In this document: positions 52,014-61,331 of the stretch, in pieces
Numbering within the stretch: the first letter of the stretch is position 1
Layout of the letters: each line of letters opens with the position of its first letter
Source: Kiritimatiellia bacterium
GTDB lineage: Bacteria > Verrucomicrobiota > Kiritimatiellia > UBA8416 > JABMPJ01
NCBI GenBank assembly: GCA_030745755.1
Contig: JASLOA010000027.1
Location: forward strand, 1-64,000
Direction: 5' to 3'
DNA: 64,000 nucleotides
Program-made: the position numbers and the translations under genes
Notes under the pieces: model-generated
What the model saw: only the letters and a program-made list of their open reading frames with translations
The model's database searches: none
What the model was told of the DNA's origin: nothing

Positions 52014-53876
52014 GTGGTTTTTGAGCTCAACGTGGAAGGTGGCATCACCTATGCCAGCGTCGTGGTCGAACGAGTGCTCGGCTACGCGGTAAATGAAGTG
52101 GAGGGGCGGACGTTCCCCTTTCTCATCCACCCGGAGGATCTGCCCAGGGTTCAGGTGGAATTCGAAGAGCATCTGGCTGGGCATATCTACCCGGTTGAAT
52201 GCAGGTTCCTTCGCAAAGATGGCTCTTACTGCTGGTGCCGTATCTCCAGTCGTCCCGTCTACGATGCCGCTGGCAGCGTTAGAGGCCTGTGCGGTGTGCT
52301 GACCGATATCAGTGCGCACAAGCGGGCCGAGGAGCTGTTGCTGCAGAGCGAAGCACGTTTCCAGAAACTGGCGGAACTGATGCCGATCGGGGTCTACCTG
52401 GCAGATGTAAACGGCAGGTGCATTTACGTTAATCCGCGTTGGTGTGAGGCGACGGGGTTGACCGAAGATCAGGCCCTCGGTGATGGGTGGATAAAGGCGC
52501 TGCATCCGGACGATCGAGACCGGGTGCTTGGCTCTTGGAAACAAGCGGTGGAGTCGGAGGGACACCGGGGATTTGAATACCGGTTTCTTAAGCCGGACGG
52601 CACCGTCACGTGGGTCTGGGGACTGGCCGTCCCGCAGAGGACGGAGACCGGCACGATCGGCGGCTATATCGGGACGATTACGGATATCACCAAGCGCAAG
52701 CAGGCCGAAGAATCGCTGGTCGAGAGCGAAGCGAAGTACCGTGCACTTTTCGAAGAGTCGTGTGACGCGATTATGATGATGGCGCTGCCCTCGCTGCAGT
52801 TTTCCGCCTGCAACGCCGCCGCCGTGGAGATGTTCAGGGTGGGAGACGTGGAGACCTTCCTCACGAAGACCGTAGAGGATCTTTCCCCTGAGCGGCAGCC
52901 CGATGGCCACCTGTCCCGCGAGAAGGCGGGCGAGATGATCGAACGAGCATCGCGTGAGGGGCATCATGCTTTCTCCTGGGTACACCGGCGGCTGGATGGT
53001 GAGGAGTTTCCTGCGAACGTACAATTTGCACGGATCGACATCGGAGGTGAGAGCATTCTGATGGGTACGGTGCGTGACGAGACAGAGCGAAATGCGCTCG
53101 AGATGCAGGCACGTCAGTCGCAGAAACTCGATTCGATCGGTATGCTGGCCGGCGGCGCCGCGCATGAGATCAATAATCCGCTCAATGGGATCATGAACTA
53201 TGCCCAGCTTATTGTGGATCGAGAAGATGGCCGTGACAGCACCGTGGAGGGGTACGCGGGTGAAATCATCCGCGAATCCGCCCGGATCGCGGAGATGACC
53301 CGCAGCCTTCTGCAGTTTTCAAGACAGGGGACACGCACCCACACCCCCGCCCATCCCAGGGATATTGTGGAGGGCGCACTCATGCTGATGCGGTCAGCGG
53401 TACGGCACGATAGCATTCTGATAGAGGCGGATATCCCGGCGGACCTGCCATCGGTTGAGTGTCACGCCCAGCAGATTCAGCAGGTTATCATGAACCTGGT
53501 CGCGAACGCACGTGACTCCCTTACTGAACGGCATGGCAAAGGCGGCTCGAAGACGATTGCTGTCTCGGCTCGACTCCTGGACCAGGATGGCGGCAAGTGG
53601 GTGCGGCTGACCGTGGAGGACAACGGTGTGGGTATTCCCGAGTCGGACCTCGACAGGCTCTTTGATCCATTCTATACCACCAAATCGTCGACTAGGGGCA
53701 CAGGGCTGGGCCTGTCCATCAGTCACAGCATTGTCCGGGATCACGGCGGCACGTTGGGCGTCGAGAGCAAGGTGGGCAAATATACACGCTTTCACATGGA
53801 CCTCCCCGCGGCCGACTCCGCTGCGCCGGGAGCCGGTTGCGACACCCAGTCCATCGGCACAGAGATAGCATCATGA
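52014..53876 (+). CDS. PAS-rich sensor histidine kinase, second part of the interrupted gene
   Basis: The part from 52014 contains at least three PAS-like domains with PAC motifs (CRFLRKDGSYCWCRIS; FEYRFLKPDGTVTWVWG; WVHRRLDGEEFPANVQFAR), a DHp domain with AAHEINNPLNGIMNYAQL and a GHKL ATPase (QVIMNLVANARDSL; VEDNGVGIPESDL; GTGLGLSISHSIVRDHGG). It has no membrane segment, so the sensing is cytoplasmic. Its DHp/ATPase is very like that of the kinase at 54385, which suggests a recent duplication. It is one frame with the preceding receiver. Confidence 0.9.
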   Translation: MVFELNVEGGITYASVVVERVLGYAVNEVEGRTFPFLIHPEDLPRVQVEFEEHLAGHIYPVECRFLRKDGSYCWCRISSRPVYDAAGSVRGLCGVLTDISAHKRAEELLLQSEARFQKLAELMPIGVYLADVNGRCIYVNPRWCEATGLTEDQALGDGWIKALHPDDRDRVLGSWKQAVESEGHRGFEYRFLKPDGTVTWVWGLAVPQRTETGTIGGYIGTITDITKRKQAEESLVESEAKYRALFEESCDAIMMMALPSLQFSACNAAAVEMFRVGDVETFLTKTVEDLSPERQPDGHLSREKAGEMIERASREGHHAFSWVHRRLDGEEFPANVQFARIDIGGESILMGTVRDETERNALEMQARQSQKLDSIGMLAGGAAHEINNPLNGIMNYAQLIVDREDGRDSTVEGYAGEIIRESARIAEMTRSLLQFSRQGTRTHTPAHPRDIVEGALMLMRSAVRHDSILIEADIPADLPSVECHAQQIQQVIMNLVANARDSLTERHGKGGSKTIAVSARLLDQDGGKWVRLTVEDNGVGIPESDLDRLFDPFYTTKSSTRGTGLGLSISHSIVRDHGGTLGVESKVGKYTRFHMDLPAADSAAPGAGCDTQSIGTEIAS

Positions 53877-54384
53877 CCGCAAGAAAGAGCATCATGGCAC
53901 ATTGCTGATCGTGGCCGCTACGATCAGCGCTGTGAGCATGACCGATGGCATGGATCGCCTGGCCACGGACACCAGAGCTATCAGCGTACTGGGAGCGGTT
54001 ACCCTACGTGCCGCCGTCAGACATGCTGCGGACCGGTGTAAGACTGTCCCGAATGTCCGGCCCTGACCGTCCAGCACACAGGATTTGCCGCCAGCTCCGC
54101 ATTTCCCCTGTCAGGGCTCTCATGGAAAGCCGAGAAAGGAGTCAGAAAAGAGCTTGACACCTCAACTAGTACACATCAATCTTAACGTATCACAACCGAA
54201 CAGCACCTAACCGCAACAGAGATGCGTGTCCTTGACCATTCTGCGGGGGAGAGGCCAAGACATCTGAGAGGACGTTTATGAGTGAGCGTGTCATGGACCT
54301 CACGCAACGCCTTCAGCAGCTCAGCGGCGTATTGGATGTGGCAGCAGCACACCGTTACAGTCATAGTGGAAGGGAGTGTGAGTC
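53877..54384. other. Gene-free region between two hybrid kinases
   Basis: About 500 bp with no convincing gene. A TTGACA box is present at 54154-54159 with a weak -10 region after it. A frame near 53900-54065 reads as LLIVAATISAVSMTDG but lacks a start and homology. Confidence 0.45.
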
Positions 54385-56346
54385 ATGCAGGCTCCAGCGG
54401 AACAGGACAGACCCATCGTCGTGATCGTCACCGACGATGTCACCCAGCGGCGCATACTCGCCGGGCTTCTTGCCAAGGCTGAACTGGATGTCAAGTCGTT
54501 CGACAGTGCGGAAGCGATTCTCGATGCCCTGGCCGCCGGACTGACGCCACGCCTGATTGTGACCGATCTGTACATGCCCGGCATTGACGGATGGCAGCTC
54601 TGTCGTTTGCTGCGGTCGGCGGAATACGCTTCCACCAACCAGACGCCCATCCTGGTCGTCTCGGCAACCTTTTCGGGAGAGGAGCCCGACCGCATCACGG
54701 CGGACCTGGGCGCCAATGCGTTTCTGGCGCAGCCCGTGGACCCCGAGCAACTCCTGGGAACTGTGGGGGCGCTGCTTCGCAACGAGGTGCCGGCGAACGA
54801 ACCGCGCGTACTCATAGTCGAAGACGAGGCGGTAACGGCGCGGCTGCTTGCGGACGCGTTCAAAGCACAAGGCTACCACGTGGACACGGCACTGACCGGC
54901 GTCCAGGCGCTTGCCAGGCTGAACCAGAAAGGGAGTGGCGAGGCGTATGCCTCAGCCGGCCATGCAACCCGGCCTCCGGCGCCCTACCACATCGCCGCAG
55001 TGGACTACCATTTGCCCGACATGGACGGAGACGAGTTGCTGAAGCTGTTACGCCGTTCGTTCCCCTCGTGTGCCGTTGTCATGATAACGGGTGATACCAA
55101 CTCGGAATTGGCCCTTGAATGGATGAAAGAAGGAGCGGCGGCGTATGCACGCAAACCATTCCATCCGAAGCATCTTGTGGAGCTGTGCGAGAAGGCACAT
55201 CGTGAACGCGCGCTGCTATACGCTGAACACAGCCTGGAGGAACGAACGCGTGATCTGCGCAAGAGCGAGGCCTTCGATGCCGCCCTGTTCGACTACAGTC
55301 CCGCCGAGACGATCGTGGTAGACACCGAAGGATGCATCGTAAGATGGAACAGGGCCAGGGATGAGTCCGGCGGCCATCAGCCCACCGCTGGTGAGCGCAT
55401 GTACGTCGACTATGCGGGCCGGTATGAGACAGACATGCGTGCAGCTCTGATGGCGTGCATCGGGACCGGACAGAGCAGAAGCTTCCCGGAGCAGGTGTGC
55501 GATGGCAGGGCTCTGTCGATCAAGATTGTTCCGTTTCCCTCGGATGACCCGCAGGGGGCTCTGATCATCTCGGAGGACATCACGGAACGCCGCGAGATGG
55601 AAGCACAGGTGCGCCAGTCACAGAAGCTTGAGTCCATCGGTACGTTGGCGGCCGGGGTGGCGCACGAGATCAACAACCCGATGAATGGCATCATGAACTA
55701 CGCTCAGCTTATCAAGGACCGCTCGGGTGAGCGGTCTCCGCGCACGAGCGAGTTTGCCGACGAGATCATCAGCGAAACCGGCCGGGTGGCGAGGATCGTG
55801 CGCAACCTGCTTGCCTTTGCCCGACCGGAGAAAGGCCCGCGAGTGTCGGTAAAGGCCGGAGAAATCCTGGACGACGCCCTGTCGTTGATCGGTGCGGTTC
55901 TGCGACAGGACCAGATCAGGGTTGATGTCGACATCCCTGAAACCTTGCCCGAGTTGCATTGCCACAGCCAACAGATCGAACAAGTGCTGATGAACCTGCT
56001 AATGAACGCACGCGATGCCCTCAACGAGAAGTGCGACCGCAGCAGCGCAGAGAAGCTGATCTCGGTTTCGGCCGGTCCGTTCAAGGGGTGCTCGGTCGAG
56101 GGACTCGGGCAGGTGGAAGGCATCCGCTTCAGTGTTGAGGATAACGGCACAGGCATCCGCGACGATGTCCGGGCGCGCCTGTTTGACCCGTTCTTTACAA
56201 CCAAAGCGCGTGGCAAGGGGACGGGCTTGGGACTCTCAATCATCCACGGTATCGTGGAGGACCATGGCGGTCAGATCGGTGTGGAGAGCGAAGAAGGGAA
56301 GTGGGCCCGCTTTGACGTGGACCTGCCCTGTAGTTGCCCCGGGTAG
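54385..56346 (+). CDS. Tandem-receiver PAS histidine kinase
   Basis: The 653-residue protein has receiver 1 (about 10-130, IVTDLYMPGIDGW), receiver 2 (about 140-270, VDYHLPDMDGDEL), a PAS-like domain (FDAALFDYSPAETIVVDTEGCIVRWNR), a DHp domain with AAGVAHEINNPMNGIMNYAQL and a GHKL ATPase (VEDNGTGIRDD; GTGLGLSIIHGIVEDHGG). Receiver 1 has AQP where the conserved Lys-Pro is expected, so it may not phosphorylate normally. A phosphorelay input kinase for the local regulators is inferred. A terminator follows. Confidence 0.94.
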   Translation: MQAPAEQDRPIVVIVTDDVTQRRILAGLLAKAELDVKSFDSAEAILDALAAGLTPRLIVTDLYMPGIDGWQLCRLLRSAEYASTNQTPILVVSATFSGEEPDRITADLGANAFLAQPVDPEQLLGTVGALLRNEVPANEPRVLIVEDEAVTARLLADAFKAQGYHVDTALTGVQALARLNQKGSGEAYASAGHATRPPAPYHIAAVDYHLPDMDGDELLKLLRRSFPSCAVVMITGDTNSELALEWMKEGAAAYARKPFHPKHLVELCEKAHRERALLYAEHSLEERTRDLRKSEAFDAALFDYSPAETIVVDTEGCIVRWNRARDESGGHQPTAGERMYVDYAGRYETDMRAALMACIGTGQSRSFPEQVCDGRALSIKIVPFPSDDPQGALIISEDITERREMEAQVRQSQKLESIGTLAAGVAHEINNPMNGIMNYAQLIKDRSGERSPRTSEFADEIISETGRVARIVRNLLAFARPEKGPRVSVKAGEILDDALSLIGAVLRQDQIRVDVDIPETLPELHCHSQQIEQVLMNLLMNARDALNEKCDRSSAEKLISVSAGPFKGCSVEGLGQVEGIRFSVEDNGTGIRDDVRARLFDPFFTTKARGKGTGLGLSIIHGIVEDHGGQIGVESEEGKWARFDVDLPCSCPG

Positions 56347-56367
56347 CGCCCCTTGGGGCAAGGGAGA

Positions 56368-56403
56368 GCCCTCCACGGTTCACTGGGTTCCGTGGAGGGC
56401 TTT
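56368..56403 (+). terminator. Strong hairpin terminator
   Basis: A perfect 11-bp stem GCCCTCCACGG/CCGTGGAGGGC with an 11-base loop, followed by TTTCGGGTT. It stands 21 bp after the kinase stop and between convergent genes; on the opposite strand only a weak T-run follows, so it probably serves the plus strand. Confidence 0.8.
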
Positions 56404-56448
56404 CGGGTTGTGGTATTGGAGGGAACTATGTGGTCATCAGCAAATCCT

Positions 56449-57186
56449 TTACGCTATCTTCCTTAGATCATCCTGTTTGAGGGCAACAATGCACGTATCG
56501 ACCCGTTGAGGGTCACCCGTGGTGGCCGCTAGATACGCTTCCGTCTGGTAGTGGTTTATCGTGCGAAACTCGTTCAACGTGTCCCGGATTGTATCCATGC
56601 AGTCGCCGGACTGGTCAAGCATGTCCAACGTTACCGGGTCCGACACGCGTCGTCTGATTAACTCGAGCAGCGTCGCAAGTGCCGTTGCCGGCTGCCCGAG
56701 ATGGTGGCAGGCTGATCCCAGGCTCCGCATCATGACGCGATCCTTCTCTGCCGCGACAAGCTCTTCCTGCTGTCGTTCCAGCCGAATGGCCATCTGGGTT
56801 CTCTCAATCGCATTTGAGACCGCATGCCCGATAGCTGTTGGGGTGACATCGCCTTTGACTAGGTAGTCGATTGCGCCTTGCTTCATGGCGGCCACGGCCG
56901 TGCTCTCATCCCCGTTACCGGTCATCATGATTACGGGCAGGTTGGGGTGTAGAGCGACGAGGCGCGGGATCCATTCGAGACCGGAGCCACCCGGCATGAT
57001 GTTATCGATCAGTACGCAATCGACCGGAAACGTGTTCAACACCTCCAGAGCCTCCTCGCCCGATCCGGCCTCGCGTACTTTAAATTCGATCGCATCTGTG
57101 GTGAGAATCCAGAAGAGACGACGTGTGCTGCTCCGGAAACCGGCATCGTCGTCAACCACCAGGATATACTGAACGTTTGCAGGCAT
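56449..57186 (-). CDS. Receiver fused to a DHp-like domain without ATPase
   Basis: The 245-residue protein has an N-terminal receiver (Asp61 in LIDNIMPGGSG, Lys111 in YLVKGDVTP) followed by an alpha-helical part with an H-box-like SACHHLGQPATALATLLE (His161/162). There is no ATPase. DHp-like domains without ATPase can act as phosphotransfer proteins, so this may be a single protein linking receiver and transfer functions, or the His may be unused. It is the last gene of a minus-strand trio with the kinase at 57596 and the receiver at 57205, 18 bp downstream of the latter. Confidence 0.85.
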   Translation of the reverse strand: MPANVQYILVVDDDAGFRSSTRRLFWILTTDAIEFKVREAGSGEEALEVLNTFPVDCVLIDNIMPGGSGLEWIPRLVALHPNLPVIMMTGNGDESTAVAAMKQGAIDYLVKGDVTPTAIGHAVSNAIERTQMAIRLERQQEELVAAEKDRVMMRSLGSACHHLGQPATALATLLELIRRRVSDPVTLDMLDQSGDCMDTIRDTLNEFRTINHYQTEAYLAATTGDPQRVDTCIVALKQDDLRKIA

Positions 57187-57204
57187 GATCGAGACCCTTC
57201 TGTT

Positions 57205-57621
57205 TCAGGCTGCCAGGGGCGTGGGCACCAGCGAACACCCGCTGGTGCGCGCTTCCAGGACGGCTCTGATCTGGCCTAAGTCACACGGTTTCTGGAAGAT
57301 GCCTCTCAGGCCGCAGACGGCCGAGACAAGGGAGTCGTCTGCGGTACATCCTGTCATCAGGTAGCAGTCTGTGTTGGGGTGTTTTAGCAGGACCAGGGAG
57401 ACGACCTCGCTGCCCATCATGAAGGGCATATTCAAGTCACAGATCAGGACATCAAGCGCCTTATCGCAGACGATGTCGAGAGCTTCCTCTCCGCCGGTTG
57501 CGTACAGCAGCTCCCACGTGCGCTCCATCGGGTGCAGGAGCAGCCTGAAGCAGGAGAGCAGCGACGGGGTGTCGTCCACAATCAAGGCTCGCGGCTTACC
57601 TATAGTCGGGTGTGAGTTCAT
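57205..57621 (-). CDS. Single-domain response regulator
   Basis: The 138-residue protein is a receiver alone: ALIVDDTPSLL (acidic pocket), LICDLNMPFMMGSEV (phospho-Asp) and IFQKPCDLGQ (Lys). It has no output domain, so it may be a phosphate shuttle or modulator. It overlaps the kinase gene by 26 bp and precedes the receiver-DHp gene by 18 bp. Confidence 0.92.
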   Translation of the reverse strand: MNSHPTIGKPRALIVDDTPSLLSCFRLLLHPMERTWELLYATGGEEALDIVCDKALDVLICDLNMPFMMGSEVVSLVLLKHPNTDCYLMTGCTADDSLVSAVCGLRGIFQKPCDLGQIRAVLEARTSGCSLVPTPLAA

Positions 57622-58795
57622 CGTCGGTTTCCTTCTGTTTGCTGGGGATCAGAAAAGTGATCGTGGTGCCTTGGCCCTGGGCACTCTGGCATGTCATGCG
57701 GCCGCCATGATCGTGCACGACAGTCGCATACGCCAGCGAGAGTCCCCTGCCATGGTGCAGTCCATCGCCGTCCGTGGAGAGGAATGGATCAAAGACACGC
57801 GGAACGGTTTCAACCGGGATGCCACAACCGCTGTCTGACACCTCGACACAGGCCCCCTCGGCCACGGAGCGGGTCCTGAAGCCAATGCTCCCCTTGCCCC
57901 TAATGCCCGCGGCCTCGTTACGTACCCGTATGGCCTGTGCCGCGTTCAGGGTCAGGTTGACAAGGACCTGCTTGATCTCGCCGGCAGCGCACAGAACTGA
58001 CGGCAACGAGTCGTCCAAGTCGAGATCGACATTGGCAACATACTTCCATTCGTTGCGTGACAGGGCCACGGTGTGGCGAATCGTCTCGTTAAGATCGGTC
58101 GGCGTCTGGCTCTTGGGCTTGCGGCCGTGTGGCGCAAAGTCGCGCAGTGCAGACAGGGTGGCCGAGATATCTTCAGCGGCATTCTCGGCTTGCCCGACGC
58201 AGGCTTTTAGCTCCGCGGCCAATGGGGATTCTGCGACCGGACTGAGTTCGAGGGCCACCTCGCAGACGAACTGCAGATTCGAACGGAGGATCTGGAGTGG
58301 CGTGGCGATCTCGTGGGCAACCCCGTAGGCCAGTGTGCCCACGGCCTCGAGCTTGCGTGACTGGAGTAGCTCATCCTGGAGCTGGGTGTTCACGGCAGAG
58401 ACCTTTTCGACACGCTCGCGCAGCCGCTCGAGCACGATGTTCACGGCGTATTCGACGGCGGCAACGTCTGCTTCGTCGGATATCAGATCAACCTGGTCGG
58501 GGATCTCGCCCTCCAGGATATCGCCCAGATGATTCTTCAGCTTGACGATGGCCATCGGATACCGGGCGAGAATGGTGTAGCCAAGTCCCGGCGACAGAAT
58601 CAGCCCGATACCTATAACAAGCGCACGCCCTGCTGCACCGAGGACGGCCCGGATATCGGGCACGGCCAGGGAAACGACGCACAGAAGCGGAATGACCGTA
58701 ACCATGGCGACCGCTACATCAAAGTGCGCGCGAACGCCGCGGCGGGCCATACTCCGGGCATCCCATCGGCCCTGTTCTCTCGGTTTCCTGTTCAT
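57596..58795 (-). CDS. Membrane sensor histidine kinase
   Basis: The 399-residue protein starts with two membrane helices (VAVAMVTVIPLLCVVSL and ALVIGIGLILSPGLGYTIL) separated by a very short loop, so little sequence faces outside. A HAMP-like linker leads to a DHp domain with YGVAHEIATPLQILRSNLQF and an ATPase (VLVNLTLNAAQAI; VSDSGCGIPVE; GRGLSLAYATVVHDHGG). It should autophosphorylate and pass phosphate to the overlapping receiver at 57205. First gene of the minus-strand trio. Confidence 0.93.
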   Translation of the reverse strand: MNRKPREQGRWDARSMARRGVRAHFDVAVAMVTVIPLLCVVSLAVPDIRAVLGAAGRALVIGIGLILSPGLGYTILARYPMAIVKLKNHLGDILEGEIPDQVDLISDEADVAAVEYAVNIVLERLRERVEKVSAVNTQLQDELLQSRKLEAVGTLAYGVAHEIATPLQILRSNLQFVCEVALELSPVAESPLAAELKACVGQAENAAEDISATLSALRDFAPHGRKPKSQTPTDLNETIRHTVALSRNEWKYVANVDLDLDDSLPSVLCAAGEIKQVLVNLTLNAAQAIRVRNEAAGIRGKGSIGFRTRSVAEGACVEVSDSGCGIPVETVPRVFDPFLSTDGDGLHHGRGLSLAYATVVHDHGGRMTCQSAQGQGTTITFLIPSKQKETDDELTPDYR

Positions 58796-58977
58796 GCTTC
58801 TGCCTTTCGCATTGCTGTTTCTTGCGCCATCTCTGTATTAGCAGGAGCCGTAGTGCATCGTCTGAAAACCCCGGTTCTTGCGCCAAAAACAGGTGGAAGA
58901 CGGATGGAAAGGTATGCCGTTGCCTGTTTCACCTGTCCGTGAGCGAACAGCCCTGAATCCCTGCGGACACATCGCAG

Positions 58978-59005
58978 TTGACATCGCGGTGCAGGGCATT
59001 ATGCT
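58978..59005 (+). promoter_or_regulatory. Sigma-70-type promoter for the NarL-type regulator
   Basis: TTGACA (58978-58983) and TATGCT (59000-59005) with a 16-bp spacer. The start would be about 65 bp before ATG 59078. Confidence 0.55.
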
Positions 59006-59077
59006 CATCGAAACTGCGTGTCGCTATTGACCACTGCACACTAAGACGGTGGTCGGGGCAGAAGAAGGGCAAGTACT

Positions 59078-59734
59078 ATGGCCATTCGCGTTCTGATTGC
59101 CGATGACCATCCGGTTGTGCGGACGGGTCTCCGCTTCGTTATCGAGAAGACGGCTGCGGATGATATCGAAATTGTCGCGGAAGCAGGCGATGGCCTTGAG
59201 GCGCTGGCGCTGGTGGAGAAGTACCTGCCGGACTTGGTTGTGATGGATATCACGATGCCGGGCATGAATGGTATTGAGGCCATCCGCCGAATCGGGGCGT
59301 CGCATCCGGAGTCCAAGGCGATCATGCTGAGCCAACATGACCGCTCGGTCTTTGTCAAAGAGGCCCTGACTGCCGGTGCACGCGGGTACCTGGTCAAGGA
59401 AACGGCCATGAACGACATCGTGACGGCGATACGCGAAGTGCACGCCGGCAAGTCATATCTCAGCCCATCCATCGCGCACGTGGTGATCGATGACTATGTC
59501 AGCGGGGGCGGTGTCGATGCGGATGAGGGTGGACACGCCAACCTGACCAGTCGCGAGCGTGAAATTCTGCAGCTCATCGCCGAAGGCCTGACCAGCAAGG
59601 ATATTGCCGTACGACTCACTGTCTCGCCTAACACAGTCCGGGCGCACCGGGGCAACCTGATGACCAAGCTCGATATACACAAAGAGACCGACCTGGTGCG
59701 CTACGCGGTGAAAGAAGGAATCGCCAAGCTGTAG
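59078..59734 (+). CDS. NarL/FixJ-family response regulator
   Basis: The 218-residue protein has an N-terminal receiver (VLIADDHPVVRTGL; VVMDITMPGMNG; GYLVKETAM) and a C-terminal LuxR-type HTH (LTSREREILQLIAEGLTSKDIAVRLTVSPNTVRAHRGNLM). This type activates promoters when phosphorylated. No kinase overlaps it; one of the neighbouring hybrid kinases is a plausible partner. It probably has its own sigma-70 promoter. Confidence 0.95.
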   Translation: MAIRVLIADDHPVVRTGLRFVIEKTAADDIEIVAEAGDGLEALALVEKYLPDLVVMDITMPGMNGIEAIRRIGASHPESKAIMLSQHDRSVFVKEALTAGARGYLVKETAMNDIVTAIREVHAGKSYLSPSIAHVVIDDYVSGGGVDADEGGHANLTSREREILQLIAEGLTSKDIAVRLTVSPNTVRAHRGNLMTKLDIHKETDLVRYAVKEGIAKL

Positions 59735-59875
59735 TACAGATGTACTAGTGCTAATGATTCCTCAAACTAGTCATTTTACCCTATAGACCGGTATTGCCCT
59801 CTTTTCATAAAGTGGAAGCATCGGGCGCAGGATCAGGATGGATTGGGAGTGCCCGGCAAGAGGCGAACAAGGGCA

Positions 59876-60271
59876 ATGTCCGAGATACTGATCGTAGATG
59901 ATGAGCTGAGCATCCGCACCACGCTCAAGGAGTTTCTCGTAGGGGAAGGGCACAGCGTTGAAGTCGCTGCTGACGAGGAAGAAGCCGTACGACTCGCCAA
60001 GCAGCATCGATTCGACCTGGTGCTTCTGGATATCATTCTCAAACACTCCAGTGGAACGGATCTCATGCATGAGTTCCGCCTTGTATCGCCTCGCACCCGG
60101 ATCGTGTTGATGACCGGCTATCCCACCGTGGAGTCGCTGGCCGAAGCGATTCGCTTTGGCGTGACCGACTACCTGTTCAAGCCGATCGATAAGGACGGCC
60201 TGATCATGGCCGTTAGACGAGCCCTGAATAGCATCGCGCCCTTCGGGGCCGTGAACTATGCTATAGCATGA
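59876..60271 (+). CDS. Single-domain response regulator
   Basis: The 131-residue receiver starts at ATG 59876 (MSEILIVDDELSIRTTLKEFL). The phospho-Asp lies in LVLLDIILKHSSG and the Lys in DYLFKPIDK. It ends without an output domain. Its 3' end overlaps the convergent FHA gene by 11 bp. It is closely related in style to the receiver that opens the kinase at 62043. Confidence 0.92.
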   Translation: MSEILIVDDELSIRTTLKEFLVGEGHSVEVAADEEEAVRLAKQHRFDLVLLDIILKHSSGTDLMHEFRLVSPRTRIVLMTGYPTVESLAEAIRFGVTDYLFKPIDKDGLIMAVRRALNSIAPFGAVNYAIA

Positions 60272-60806
60272 ACCCGTGGACAGCCACTGTTGCAGCCGCG
60301 GTGATCACGGTGAGAAGCCCCAGCCAGAGCCCGCTGTTGACTGCGTGGCGGTGCCGGCGATTGGCTGTGCGCTTGCCATGCTGCAGGGGCTGAAGCTCGA
60401 AGCGGAAGCGATAGCAGGAGTGGGGTGGGCCAAGAACCAGCGTATCGCCGTCTCGCAGGCGACAGGAACCACCTTGCCCGCCACCACCCACAAACGTGTC
60501 TCCCACCGTGGTTCCACAGATGCTGCCGCGGTCAACCACGAGGAAAGTGCCATCGTCGCGCTCCTCGATCTGCAGGTGTTCGCGTGAGATGAACTGGCCT
60601 TTGCCCACCTGCTCAAGGCACAGGTCATTGTTCGGCAGGGCCAAGTCCTGGCGTCGTTCCCAGCGCGGCATCTTCCACGCTTGGAGCTGGAGCCGTGACT
60701 CACGTCCGATGCGAAACGGGAACTCGCGTATCTCAATATGTGCGTAGGGCGCTGCCCGCCGCGTCTTACGATTCAAAGGTGTCAATGTTGGTGTCTCGCC
60801 GCTCAT
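60261..60806 (-). CDS. FHA-domain protein with C-terminal membrane anchor
   Basis: An FHA domain is visible at about residues 28-125: FPFRIGRESRLQ, ISREHLQIEERDDGTFLVVD and RGSICGTTVGD, with the Arg, Ser and His/Asn-like positions that bind phosphothreonine. The C-terminus has one membrane helix (SGLWLGLLTVITAAATVAV), so it is a tail-anchored cytoplasmic reader of phosphorylated partners. No Ser/Thr kinase is near; the link with the surrounding two-component genes is only positional. Confidence 0.88.
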   Translation of the reverse strand: MSGETPTLTPLNRKTRRAAPYAHIEIREFPFRIGRESRLQLQAWKMPRWERRQDLALPNNDLCLEQVGKGQFISREHLQIEERDDGTFLVVDRGSICGTTVGDTFVGGGGQGGSCRLRDGDTLVLGPPHSCYRFRFELQPLQHGKRTANRRHRHAVNSGLWLGLLTVITAAATVAVHGFML

Positions 60807-60974
60807 CGGTTCCTCCTCCTGTACTGAGTGATAGTCTGTGCGGTTTGGTCTAGCACATGCCGTGCCATTGCGCGTCAGGGGCGCATACCACCGGAAGCAA
60901 GCTGTTCCGGCCTGAAGTGGGGGCGGATCGGCGGGGGGAAAGTGACCGATCTGACCGGATGCGGACAGATCGGA

Positions 60975-61331
60975 CTAGGCCTGTTGCGTGTGGAAGTCGA
61001 TATGATGCGCCAGCTCATCGGCGTTAAACGGTTTGATCAGATAACCGCAAACACCCACATCAAACATCTCCTTGATGACGGTCCGATCTACTTCACCCGT
61101 CATAAGCAGGACCTTGGTGGACGCGGGTATGTCAGCGTATTTCATAAACCAAAGCCCTGACTTTCCGGGCATGGCGTAGTCGACGAGGGAGATGTCGTAG
61201 GGATGAGTGCTCAGGAGTGCCGCACCTTCATCGGCGGTCGCGGCGCAGTCGGCAGAGTGTCCGAGTGATTCTACGATGAGCTGAAGCGACTTGAGAAACG
61301 GCGCGTCATCATCAATGAGCAGAAACTTCAT
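60975..61331 (-). CDS. Single-domain response regulator
   Basis: A 118-residue receiver: LLIDDDAPFLKSL (acidic pocket), SLVDYAMPGKSGL (phospho-Asp) and GYLIKPFNADEL (Lys). No output domain. The start overlaps the stop of the HTH-receiver gene by 4 bp, so the two are co-translated. Confidence 0.92.
   Translation of the reverse strand: MKFLLIDDDAPFLKSLQLIVESLGHSADCAATADEGAALLSTHPYDISLVDYAMPGKSGLWFMKYADIPASTKVLLMTGEVDRTVIKEMFDVGVCGYLIKPFNADELAHHIDFHTQQA

Noticed and set aside
51513-53876. Genome-wide TAG reassignment
   Set aside because: Other genes such as the A2M and VIT/VWA genes end at TAG with natural C-termini, so TAG works as a stop.
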